Source of the DNA: Aggregatilineales bacterium
GTDB lineage: Bacteria; Chloroflexota; Anaerolineae; Aggregatilineales; Ch27
Direction: 5' to 3'
Length of the DNA stretch: 64,000 bases
Assembly (NCBI GenBank): GCA_029976005.1
Contig: JARKOQ010000122.1
Span: 1-64,000, forward strand
A program made the position numbers and the translations under genes. The notes below the pieces were generated by a model. It had not been told where the DNA came from. It was given only the letters and a program-made list of their open reading frames with translations, and searched no databases. Numbering within the stretch: position 1 is the stretch's first letter; each line of letters begins with the position of its first letter. Positions 42,984-51,077 of the stretch are shown here, one piece after another.

Positions 42984-44143
42984 CTCTACCCGATTTTGTC
43001 AGCGTGCCCGGCCTGTCGGGGATCCGCTTCCAGGTCGACTATCGCCTGACCGGCGACCGCGAGGAAGCCGCGGCCAAGGCCCAGGATATCTGCATCGAGC
43101 AGACCGTGGAATTCCCCGCCGAGCTGGTCCCGGCCGGGGACATTCGCCAGCACATCTTCGGCCGGATCGAGAGCCTGGAGCCGGACGGGCCGGACGCCTT
43201 CCTGGCGCGGATCAGCTACGCGGCGGAAGTCGCCACGACCGAGCTGACCCAGGTGCTCAACGTGCTCTTTGGCAATACCAGCATCAAGCCCGGAGTGCGG
43301 ATCGAGCGCCTCTACCTGCCGGCGGACTTCCTGGCCGCGTTCCGGGGGCCGCGCTTCGGCGTGCCCGGCCTGCGTGACCTGCTGGGCGTCCACGACCGCC
43401 CCCTGCTCGGCACGGCCCTCAAGCCGATGGGTATGTCGGCCGAGGCTCTGGCGGAGCTGGCCTACCGCTTCGCCCTGGGCGGGGTGGACGTGATCAAGGA
43501 CGATCACAGCCTGGCCGATCAGCCCTTCTGCCGGTATGAGGATCGCGTCGCGCGTTGCGCCGAGGCGGTGGCGCGGGCCAACCGCGAGACCGGCCAGCGC
43601 TGCCTGTACGTGCCGCACGTCTCGTCCACGGCCGACGGGACGCTCCAGCGGGCGCTCTTCGCCAGACAGGCCGGGGCGGGCGGGGTGATGGTCTGTCCAG
43701 GGCTGACCGGGTTTGATACAATGCGTCTCCTGGCGGACGACGACCGGCTCGACCTGCCGATCATCGCCCATCCGGCCCTGATCGGGAGCTTCACCACCAG
43801 CCCCACCAGCGGGATCGCGCACGATGCCCTGTACGGGCAGTTGATGCGCCTGGCGGGGGCGGACGCGACCATCTTCCCCAACTACGGGGGCCGCTTCTCC
43901 TTCAGCGTGGAGGAGTGCGCCAGCATCGCGGCGGGCTGCGCGGTGGAGATGGGCCACTTCCGCCCGATCTTCCCCTCGCCGGGGGGCGGGATGAGCGTCG
44001 ACCGGGTCGCGGACATGAGCCGCCTGTACGGCCGGGACGTGATCTACCTGATCGGCGGCGGCCTGCACCGGCACAGCCCCGACCTGGTGGAGAACGCCCG
44101 CCACTTCAGCCGAATGGTTCGCCAGGCGGCGGGCGCGGGGTGA
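42980..44143 (+). CDS. RuBisCO-like protein (form IV; apionate-type RLP candidate)
   Basis: A 387-residue RuBisCO large-subunit homologue, shorter than true RuBisCO (about 470). Retained: GNTS (98-101), Lys148 in ALKPMG and Lys173-Asp174-Asp175, the carbamylation-site cluster, followed by His176 instead of Glu (KDDH). Loop 6, where RuBisCO has GKLEGE with the catalytic Lys, reads NYGGRFSF (301-308). The phosphate-binding SPGGGM and GGGLHRH remain. So CO2 fixation is unlikely but binding of a sugar phosphate is. Some form IV RLPs decarboxylate or rearrange 3-oxo-isoapionate-4-phosphate; this pattern resembles them. Coupled to the split transketolase, followed by a HAD phosphatase. Confidence 0.9.
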   Translation: MTLPDFVSVPGLSGIRFQVDYRLTGDREEAAAKAQDICIEQTVEFPAELVPAGDIRQHIFGRIESLEPDGPDAFLARISYAAEVATTELTQVLNVLFGNTSIKPGVRIERLYLPADFLAAFRGPRFGVPGLRDLLGVHDRPLLGTALKPMGMSAEALAELAYRFALGGVDVIKDDHSLADQPFCRYEDRVARCAEAVARANRETGQRCLYVPHVSSTADGTLQRALFARQAGAGGVMVCPGLTGFDTMRLLADDDRLDLPIIAHPALIGSFTTSPTSGIAHDALYGQLMRLAGADATIFPNYGGRFSFSVEECASIAAGCAVEMGHFRPIFPSPGGGMSVDRVADMSRLYGRDVIYLIGGGLHRHSPDLVENARHFSRMVRQAAGAG

Positions 44144-44192
44144 TCCCGGCCCTGCATCGAGTCGTGACGAGTCCCGTCAGGGAGAGGTACGT

Positions 44193-44849
44193 ATGCCGAT
44201 CGAGGCCGTGATTTTCGACATGGACGGAATCCTGGTCGATTCCGAGGTGTACTGGAAGGCCGTCCGCGAGGACTTCGCCCGCGACCACGGGCGTGAATGG
44301 ACGATGGACGATCACAAGCGGGCGATGGGCCGCAACACGATCGAGTGGGCGGAGCAGATGGCCGAGCGCCTCCAGGTCGGGATGAGCCAGGAGGAGATCG
44401 CGTCGGACATCATCGGCCGGATGATCGCCGCCTACCGGGCGCACATGCCCTACCGGCCCGGCGCGCTGGAGGCGGTGCGCACCATCGCGGCCCGCTACCG
44501 GGTCGGGCTGGCCTCCGGGTCGCCGAGCCGTCTGATCCGGCACGTGCTGCGCGAGACCGGCCTGGACGAGGTGTTCGAGGTCACGGTTTTCGGGGACGAC
44601 ATCCCCAACGGCAAGCCGGCCCCGGACATCTACCTGGAGGCGCTGCGCCAGATGGGGGTGAGCGCCGATCGGGCCGCCGGGATCGAGGATTCGGCCAACG
44701 GCGTGCGCTCGGTCAAGGCCGCCGGGATGGCGGTCGTGGCCGTGCCCACGGCCGACTTCCCCCTGCCGCCGGAGGTCGCCGCCATCGCCGACCGCATCCT
44801 GGACGGCATGGAGTCGCTCTCGGTCGCGGTCATCGAAGGGCTGGGATAA
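44193..44849 (+). CDS. HAD-superfamily phosphatase (beta-PGM-like)
   Basis: A 218-residue HAD hydrolase with nucleophile Asp9 and acid/base Asp11 in FDMDGILVDSE, Ser in LASGSPS, Lys in NGKPAPDIY and metal-binding EDSANG. The alpha-helical cap follows motif I, as in beta-phosphoglucomutase and sugar-phosphate phosphatases. It probably removes phosphate from an intermediate of the RLP/transketolase pathway. GAGAGG precedes ATG 44193, 49 nt after the RLP stop. The 270-nt stretch that follows (44850-45119) has no gene or clear signal. Confidence 0.9.
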   Translation: MPIEAVIFDMDGILVDSEVYWKAVREDFARDHGREWTMDDHKRAMGRNTIEWAEQMAERLQVGMSQEEIASDIIGRMIAAYRAHMPYRPGALEAVRTIAARYRVGLASGSPSRLIRHVLRETGLDEVFEVTVFGDDIPNGKPAPDIYLEALRQMGVSADRAAGIEDSANGVRSVKAAGMAVVAVPTADFPLPPEVAAIADRILDGMESLSVAVIEGLG

Positions 44850-45119
44850 GGCCGCCTTTCCTGGGGCTTGAGCAGGAAATACCGCCGGGGCGCGGACAGC
44901 ACGGATCAGCCTTGCTCGTTCGTGTCGATCCGCGCCCAGTGCGGCGCAGGGTTTTTCCACGGTTTGCCTTTCTCCATGTTTTCCCTGGCGTTTGGGCGGT
45001 TCCCCTCGCTTTTCGTGCCTTCACCCGGCGTGGCTCTTTGCCAGTCGATCGGGTAGACTCGAAGTCGGCACAGTCCGGCGGGGGCGGAAGCGTCCGCCCG
45101 GCAAGCAGGAGGCGAGCAC

Positions 45120-46052
45120 ATGGCGGACACACTCGACATCCGGGAGCGGCCTCAGGCGCGGCGGATCGACATGATCGCCGGTTGGCGGCAGTGGGCGGAC
45201 GCCGGCTCGGTCTCCTCCGCGCTGCCCAAATACCTGATCGAGCGTACCGGCGCGCGGCCGATCGGAACGCTGCGCCCGGACGGCTTCTACCTGTTCCAGA
45301 TTCCCGGCACGCACGACCTGGTGCGGCCGGTGGTGCGCTTCGTCGACGGTTACCCGGAGGCGCTGGACGTCCCCCTCAACGAGCTGTACTACACCGGTGA
45401 CGATGACCACGGCGTGGTGATCTTCCTGGGCGACGAGCCGCACATCGACGTGGAGCGCTACGTCGCTGCCCTGCTGGAAGCGGCCCGGACGCTGGGCGTC
45501 CGGCGGATCGTTGGGCTGGGCGGAGTCTACGGGGAGCTGCCCTACGACAAGGAGCGCATGGTCTCGGCCAACTACAGCCTGCCGGAGATGAAAGAGGAGA
45601 TGGCCGGGCTGGCGGTCGACCTGTCGAATTACCAGGGCGGGGCCAGCATCGGGTCGGTGGTGTGCCGCCGGGCGGGCGAGCAGGGCATGGAGTATGTCGG
45701 CCTGTACGCCTTCGTGCCCAACTACAGCTTCCCCAACCTGAGCGAGACGGGCAATATGATCCGGATCGAAACCGATCATATGGCCTGGCTGGCGGTCATG
45801 CGCCGGATCAACCACATGCTCAGGACGCATTTTGACCTGGACGACCTGACCCGGCGCGGCCAGCACCTGCTGCGCTCGATGGAAGCCAAGATCGCCGAGC
45901 TGGACGAGGAATCGCCTCAGCTTGGCGTGCGGGACTACCTGGCCCGCCTGTCCGAGGCGTTCACGGAAGTTCCCTTCAACCCGTTGGGGGACATCTGGGA
46001 AGAAGAGCTGCGCCGCCTGTTCGACGATCCGGAGCCCGACTCGGAATCCTAG
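45120..46052 (+). CDS. PAC2-family protein
   Basis: A 310-residue PAC2-domain protein (COG2047/1938 type): MIAGWRQWADAGSVSSALPKYLIERTGARPIG at the start and RRIVGLGGVYGELPYDKERMV in the middle. The family is related to eukaryotic proteasome assembly chaperone 2; bacterial members occur widely in Actinobacteria and Chloroflexota with unclear roles. The end is acidic. GGAGG precedes ATG 45120. No proteasome genes are nearby. Confidence 0.85.
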   Translation: MADTLDIRERPQARRIDMIAGWRQWADAGSVSSALPKYLIERTGARPIGTLRPDGFYLFQIPGTHDLVRPVVRFVDGYPEALDVPLNELYYTGDDDHGVVIFLGDEPHIDVERYVAALLEAARTLGVRRIVGLGGVYGELPYDKERMVSANYSLPEMKEEMAGLAVDLSNYQGGASIGSVVCRRAGEQGMEYVGLYAFVPNYSFPNLSETGNMIRIETDHMAWLAVMRRINHMLRTHFDLDDLTRRGQHLLRSMEAKIAELDEESPQLGVRDYLARLSEAFTEVPFNPLGDIWEEELRRLFDDPEPDSES

Positions 46053-46127
46053 CCGGGAACGTCGCCTGGAGGCGTGAAAACGTGCCAATCGATCATTGTC
46101 ATTGTGGAGCTATGCTGGAGGATGGTC

Positions 46128-46589
46128 ATGGGTGGTGATTCGCAGGATGGCGGCGTGCCGTTGGGTGAGGCGCTGGTCGAAGTGGTCAAGCAGCTCAAGG
46201 ATCAGCCGCTGCTGCTGTTTGGCCTGGGGATAGGAATTATCCTGTTGGGGGCGGGCGCGCTGGCGCTGGAGAATCTGCGTGTCGTGGCGGTGGTACTGCT
46301 GGTGATTCTCGTCGTGAGCATGGTGGGCTGGTTGATCGTCGAAGCGCAAAAAGTCCGCCGCGGCCAGGAGGAGCAGGCCTTCCGGTTGGCCAGCCAGCCG
46401 AAGTTCAAGGGGGGCGACGTGAACGTTCAGCTTGAGCACCTGGCCGATACCGAGGTCAGCGGCGGCAAGGCGCGCGTGGTCGGCTCCGGCAGCGCACAGG
46501 GCGGCAATGTGAATATATCGGCCGCGCGCGGCATCCAGGGCGGTAAGATCAGCGGCGGCGATATCGAAGCCGGCCCGTCGTTGGATTGA
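46128..46589 (+). CDS. Small two-TM protein with glycine-rich GGD/GGN tail
   Basis: A 153-residue protein I cannot assign to a named family. Two membrane helices (about 27-47 and 51-72) are followed by a basic stretch and a soluble tail with five GG units: KGGDVNV (94-100), SGGKARV (111-117), QGGNVNI (124-130), QGGKI and SGGDI (137-146). The spacing suggests short beta-strands stacking, and similar GGD tails occur in bacterial conflict and STAND-associated proteins (recollection). ATG 46128 was chosen for GGAGG six nt upstream; ATG 46122 is an alternative. A terminator separates it from the STAND gene. Confidence 0.65.
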   Translation: MGGDSQDGGVPLGEALVEVVKQLKDQPLLLFGLGIGIILLGAGALALENLRVVAVVLLVILVVSMVGWLIVEAQKVRRGQEEQAFRLASQPKFKGGDVNVQLEHLADTEVSGGKARVVGSGSAQGGNVNISAARGIQGGKISGGDIEAGPSLD

Positions 46590-46629
46590 CGCTGCAAAGG
46601 GGCCGTGAAATCGGAGACCGGGTTACCGG

Positions 46630-46663
46630 AAGCCGGAGGGTATCATCCCCGCCGGCTTTTGTT
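46630..46663 (+). terminator. Terminator-like hairpin after the small membrane protein gene
   Basis: AAGCCGG (46630-46636) pairs with CCGGCTT (46652-46658), with an inner GGG/CCC helix, then TTGTT. It suggests that the small gene and the STAND gene are transcribed at least partly separately. Confidence 0.55.
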
Positions 46664-46783
46664 GGTGGCCGGCCGTGGCCGGACAGGCATACCCCAGGCA
46701 AGCAACCGCCGGACCGCCCGCGACAGCGCGCCGGTGTTGTCGTGGCGGACGGATGAAAACCATAAGCTCAGGAGACTCAATCC

Positions 46784-49402
46784 ATGCCATTCACCGATCT
46801 GGAGCCTCAAGCGGTCACTTCCTATTTCGTCGGGCGACAGTCGTTCATCCAGCAGTTTTACGCTCACCTGAACGCAGGCAAGCGCGTCTTTCTGATCGAT
46901 ACCGTGGCGACCTATGGCAGTGGCAAGAGCACGCTGCTGGCCTGGTTGTACTGGGACGTCAAGAAGCAGCGCCAGTGGACGCCGATCTGGCTGCCGTTGA
47001 ATGAGTTCTCGCTGTCGCATACCAACGTTGGCATCGAGGATGCGGAGTCCCTGCCGGCGCTGATCGAGAACCTGTTCAGTTACCGCGACCTGCTGACTCG
47101 CCTGGCGGCCAGCCTGGGCTCGAAGGCGTTCGCCGGAATCGAGGCCGACTTGCAGCGCATCCTGCGCGAGCAGTTCAGCGAGGCGCTGCGGCCCGCCGTC
47201 AGTGACGTGCACGGCGGGGAGGTGCGCATCGAAGCCAGCCGCGAGGCCCTGCTGGACCTGACCCGCAATCAGATCAAAGCCGGAGACGTGATCGTCAATA
47301 TCGCCGTCAGCGAGGCGCTGCTGGCGACCACGATCGAGCTGGCCCAGCAAAGCCTGACCCAGGAATTCCTGCGCCGTTTTCGGCAGCAGGTGGGCCGCCA
47401 GCGCTTCATTGTGTTCGCGGACGATTTTTGCTGGATCATCGGCAGCCAGATCGGCAAATGGTTTCTGCGCGGCCTGGTGCGCGGCCTGGAAAATACGGTG
47501 GTGGTTCTGTTGCGCACCGATACGGGCGACGCATTGACGGCCGGGGCCGCGGACGAGGAACTCGTCAATCTGCCTCTGGAACCCTTCAGTTTCGCGGAAG
47601 TGGCCGAGTACCTGCGCAAGCGCCTGGGCGCCTCGCCCCTGCTGCACGATCTGGCCGAAGTCGTGTATGGATTCAGCCACGGCCATCCGCTGATGACGAG
47701 CATGATGGTCGATCTCATCCGGGTCGATCGTCTGGTGGACAAAGAGGACATCCAGCGGATCAAAGCCCTGCCCATTCTCTCCGAGGGCGACGACGGCACC
47801 GATCAGCTTCGCCATAAGGCCGACCAGCTCATCCAGAGCATCCTGGCGGAAGTGCATCGCAAGGACCCGCCGCTGGAGGAGGTTTTCGTCCTGTGCGGGG
47901 TGATGCGCCGGTTCGACCGGGACATGGTGGCACACGTCCTGGGCGGCTTGCGCGGCCTGGACAGGCCTGCCACCCATGTTGGCCCGCTGATCGCCCGCCT
48001 GAGCAAGTATTCGTTTGTGGAAGCCCAGCCTGCGCGCGATGATTCGGGCCGTGTCGAGTACAGCTTCCACTTTTTCATCCAGGAACGCATGGAAGACTAT
48101 CTGCGCGCGCACGATCCCGATCTGCTGCGGCGTATCCATACCCTGGCGGCCGAGTACTACAAGGGATTGCTTTTCGATTACGGCGGGGAGCAGACCAGCG
48201 GGGCCGATGCCTTCGTCGGACTGTACCGTGTCGAGGATGAATTCTGGCAGGATCAGACGACCGAGTGGTTGTATCATCTGACCCGGCTGAGCCAGTTGGA
48301 GGCGACCGGCCCGCGTTTGGGCAGCCGGTTCAGCCGGGTTTTCCTGTCTTTTACCCGCACGTTTCTGGAAGCCTTCAACTGGTGGGGGTGGTACCTCAAG
48401 TTCCCGTTCTGCGATCAACTGCTGTACGAATGGGGCCGGATGCACCCGGAGCAGGCCGGCGGCCAATCCAGGGGGCGCGCCCTGCTCGACATCCTGGACA
48501 AGTTCTACCGCGCCTATCCGGAGGGTCTGTTCAAGCGCGGGCGCGGCGACTGGAAGCAGGTGCGCGAGGCAATGTACAGCCTGGCGTACTTCCTGGAGAT
48601 CGACGGCGAAGACCCGCTGGAGGAACTGCCCGCCGACGACCACGACGCCCGTTTTGTCCGGGCGCTGATCGAGTGGTTCCTGGCCCAGGCCGCTTTTCTG
48701 GAGCCTCACATGGATACAACCCTGGCCGAGGAATCCTACCAGCTGGCGAGCCAGTTGTTCGAAAGCATCGGGGATGATTGGAACCTCGCCTGGACGTACA
48801 GCTACCTGGCCGATGTCCACGTGGCCGCCGGTCAGTTTGACGCCGCTGCCGCCCGCGTGCACGAATCACTGGAGCTGGCCCAGAAGGGCAAGCGCTCCAG
48901 CCAGCAGGATCACGAGCTGATCAGCCAGAACTATCGCGTGCTGGGGGATGCCTTCTGGGCACAGGGCGATCTCAACCAGGCATTCCGGGAATATGCCCGC
49001 GCGGTGTATCACATGTACCTCTGCCTGGCGATCCCCGAAGCGGCCGACCTGTACACCCTCAATCTGTACCGGGATACCCGTTTCCATGTCTTGGGCCGGA
49101 TTCAGACGCTGGCGCGGCAGGCCCGCCGGGCCGAAGCCCTGGCCGCGGCCACGTATTTGCGCGAGTTCTGGAACGTCTATTGGGACAAGATCGGCGCGGC
49201 GACGCCCGATCTGGCTGCCCGGTTGGCCGGAGACCTTGTGGATGAGGCGGTCGTGCACCTCCTGGACGCCGACCTGTTCCCGGCCGAGCCTGCCGAGGAC
49301 CAGTTGGGGCATTCCAGCGACTACACCGATAACGTGATCGAGCTTGCCAGCCGCATGGCCCGGCAGGTGAAATCGGCTTCACCCGCTCCGATTCTCTCTT
49401 GA
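46784..49402 (+). CDS. STAND-type NTPase with TPR-like C-terminus
   Basis: An 872-residue signalling NTPase. VTSYFVGRQSFIQQFY opens the nucleotide domain, Walker A GSGKST is at 45-50 and Walker B FIVFADDF at 208-215, with a roughly 50-residue insertion between them. After the ATPase and a winged-helix-like region (to about 450), the rest is alpha-helical; TPR-like helices show in residues 640-790 (WNLAWTYSYLADVHVAAGQFDAAAARVHESLELA). STAND proteins are molecular switches in bacterial regulation, apoptosis-like responses and phage defence. No effector domain (TIR, nuclease, protease) is fused. AGGAG precedes ATG 46784. GNAT follows at 19 nt. Confidence 0.85.
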   Translation: MPFTDLEPQAVTSYFVGRQSFIQQFYAHLNAGKRVFLIDTVATYGSGKSTLLAWLYWDVKKQRQWTPIWLPLNEFSLSHTNVGIEDAESLPALIENLFSYRDLLTRLAASLGSKAFAGIEADLQRILREQFSEALRPAVSDVHGGEVRIEASREALLDLTRNQIKAGDVIVNIAVSEALLATTIELAQQSLTQEFLRRFRQQVGRQRFIVFADDFCWIIGSQIGKWFLRGLVRGLENTVVVLLRTDTGDALTAGAADEELVNLPLEPFSFAEVAEYLRKRLGASPLLHDLAEVVYGFSHGHPLMTSMMVDLIRVDRLVDKEDIQRIKALPILSEGDDGTDQLRHKADQLIQSILAEVHRKDPPLEEVFVLCGVMRRFDRDMVAHVLGGLRGLDRPATHVGPLIARLSKYSFVEAQPARDDSGRVEYSFHFFIQERMEDYLRAHDPDLLRRIHTLAAEYYKGLLFDYGGEQTSGADAFVGLYRVEDEFWQDQTTEWLYHLTRLSQLEATGPRLGSRFSRVFLSFTRTFLEAFNWWGWYLKFPFCDQLLYEWGRMHPEQAGGQSRGRALLDILDKFYRAYPEGLFKRGRGDWKQVREAMYSLAYFLEIDGEDPLEELPADDHDARFVRALIEWFLAQAAFLEPHMDTTLAEESYQLASQLFESIGDDWNLAWTYSYLADVHVAAGQFDAAAARVHESLELAQKGKRSSQQDHELISQNYRVLGDAFWAQGDLNQAFREYARAVYHMYLCLAIPEAADLYTLNLYRDTRFHVLGRIQTLARQARRAEALAAATYLREFWNVYWDKIGAATPDLAARLAGDLVDEAVVHLLDADLFPAEPAEDQLGHSSDYTDNVIELASRMARQVKSASPAPILS

Positions 49403-49421
49403 TGGAAAGGAAATTCGCCTC

Positions 49422-49862
49422 ATGTCTGTCATCGTGCGACCCATGACGGTCGATGATTTCGTCCAGGTCTACAAGCTCGGCCTGGAATGCTATCACGTGG
49501 AAGACAAGCCGTACAACTACTGGTCGCTCGGTGAAGTGGCCCATCACCTTCAACACGAGAGCGCGCTGTGTTACGTCGCCGACGACGGCGGCAGGGTGGT
49601 CGGATTCGCGCTGGGGGCCGAGTCCTTCGAAATCCTGGAGAACACCGGACATCTGGAATGGGTTGCCATCGCGCCGGACTACCGCCGGTCCGGGTTGGCG
49701 CTGAAGCTGATCGAAACCCTGGTTGGCATCTTCGAGCAGATGGGCAAGGTCCAGGTCGTGACCGATATCTCCAGTGAGAATCCCGCCTCGCGTGGGATGG
49801 CGCGCAAGGCCGGCTTCCGGGAAGGAATCTCGGTCACGTTTTTCGTCCGTGATTTGAAGTAG
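49422..49862 (+). CDS. GNAT-family N-acetyltransferase
   Basis: A 146-residue single-domain GNAT similar in size to Rim[26 protein letters not shown] (residues about 78-102) holds the acetyl-CoA loop, here RRSGLA instead of the usual RGxGIG. It ends in the standard [19 protein letters not shown] strand. The substrate is unknown. AAAGGAAA precedes ATG 49422, just after the STAND stop, so co-transcription with it is likely. Confidence 0.85.
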   Translation: MSVIVRPMTVDDFVQVYKLGLECYHVEDKPYNYWSLGEVAHHLQHESALCYVADDGGRVVGFALGAESFEILENTGHLEWVAIAPDYRRSGLALKLIETLVGIFEQMGKVQVVTDISSENPASRGMARKAGFREGISVTFFVRDLK

Positions 49863-49897
49863 CCGCGAGGCGTTCTCGCGTTTCAGTGGAGGGATCA

Positions 49898-50872
49898 TTG
49901 AGCAAGCCAAGCGTGTTCGTGACGCGGATCATCCCCGACCGGGGACTGGCGATGCTGCGCGAGCGCTGCGACGTCCGGGTGTGGGAGGACGAGCTGCCGA
50001 CTCCGGCGGACGTGCTGCGGCGCGAGGTGGCGGGCGTGGATGGGCTGGTCTGCCTGCTCTCCGACCGGATCGACGCCGCCCTGATCGAGGCCGCCCCCAA
50101 CCTGAAGGTGATCAGCCAGTACGCGGTCGGCTTCGACAACATCGACGTCAAAGCCGCGACCGCCCGCCGCATCCCGGTGGGCAACACCCCCGGCGTGCTG
50201 ACCGAGACCACGGCCGACCTGGCCTTCGCCCTGCTCATGGCGGCGGCGCGCCGCCTGCCGGAGGGCGAGCGCTACGTCCACGCCGGGAAGTGGAAGACCT
50301 GGGGGCCGATGCTGCTGATGGGCCAGGACATCCACGGCGCGACCCTGGGCATCCTGGGCCTGGGGCGGATCGGGCAGGCGATGGCCCGCCGGGCGCGCGG
50401 CTTCAACATGCGCGTGATCTATGCCCATTCGCGCGACGTGCCGGAAGCGGCCAGCCTGGGGGCGGAGCGAGTCTCGCTCGACGAGCTGTTGGCCCGGTCG
50501 GATTTCATCAGCCTGCACACGCCGCTTACCCCGGCCACCCACCACCTGATCGACGCCGCCGCCTTCGGCAAGATGAAGCCGACCGCGATCCTGATCAACA
50601 CGGCGCGCGGGGGCGTGGTCGACCCGGACGCGCTTTACCAGGCCCTGGCCGGCGGCCGGATCGCCGGGGCGGCCCTCGACGTGACCGAGCCGGAGCCGCT
50701 GCCCGCCGATCACCCCCTGCTGACCCTGGATAACTGCCTGGTTGTGCCCCACGTGGGCAGCTCCAGCACGGCCACGCGCGGCCAGATGGCGGTCATGACC
50801 GCCGAAAACCTGCTGGCCGGGCTGCGCGGGGAACGCCTGCCGCACTGCGTCAACCCGGAAGTCTACGCCTAG
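49898..50872 (+). CDS. D-2-hydroxyacid dehydrogenase (glyoxylate/hydroxypyruvate reductase type)
   Basis: A 324-residue NAD(P)-dependent reductase. The Rossmann motif is [17 protein letters not shown], the catalytic Arg lies in NTARGGVVD, the Glu in TEPEPLP and the His in [20 protein letters not shown]-like wording and the closing [15 protein letters not shown] resemble glyoxylate/hydroxypyruvate reductases. TTG 49898 is chosen because GGAGGG lies 4-5 nt upstream; GTG 49886 would place the start inside the site. Exact substrate open. Confidence 0.9.
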   Translation: MSKPSVFVTRIIPDRGLAMLRERCDVRVWEDELPTPADVLRREVAGVDGLVCLLSDRIDAALIEAAPNLKVISQYAVGFDNIDVKAATARRIPVGNTPGVLTETTADLAFALLMAAARRLPEGERYVHAGKWKTWGPMLLMGQDIHGATLGILGLGRIGQAMARRARGFNMRVIYAHSRDVPEAASLGAERVSLDELLARSDFISLHTPLTPATHHLIDAAAFGKMKPTAILINTARGGVVDPDALYQALAGGRIAGAALDVTEPEPLPADHPLLTLDNCLVVPHVGSSSTATRGQMAVMTAENLLAGLRGERLPHCVNPEVYA

Positions 50873-50893
50873 CGCCGGGCATTGCGGTGGAGA

Positions 50894-50928
50894 ACGAAAA
50901 CGGCCGGAGGATGTGATTCCTCCGGCCG
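50894..50928. terminator. Bidirectional terminator between convergent genes
   Basis: A perfect 11-bp stem (50901-50911 with 50918-50928). On the minus strand it runs into TTTTCGTTC, serving the fucose isomerase gene. On the plus strand it follows the dehydrogenase by 28 nt. Confidence 0.7.
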
Positions 50929-51077
50929 CGCTTCAAGTGACCCATCGCGAAACATTAGGCGTTTCCGTGTTGGCCTCACCTCCCTGACAGCGAGAGGTGA
51001 GGGTGAGCGCACACATTTCCACCGGATGTTTCAGACAGACCACCTGATACTACAATATCACGCTCCGTGCCACAAAA

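Noticed and set aside
42980-44143. Calling the RLP a CO2-fixing RuBisCO
   Set aside because: Loop 6 catalytic Lys and the KDDE Glu are missing, no phosphoribulokinase is near, and the protein is about 80 residues too short.
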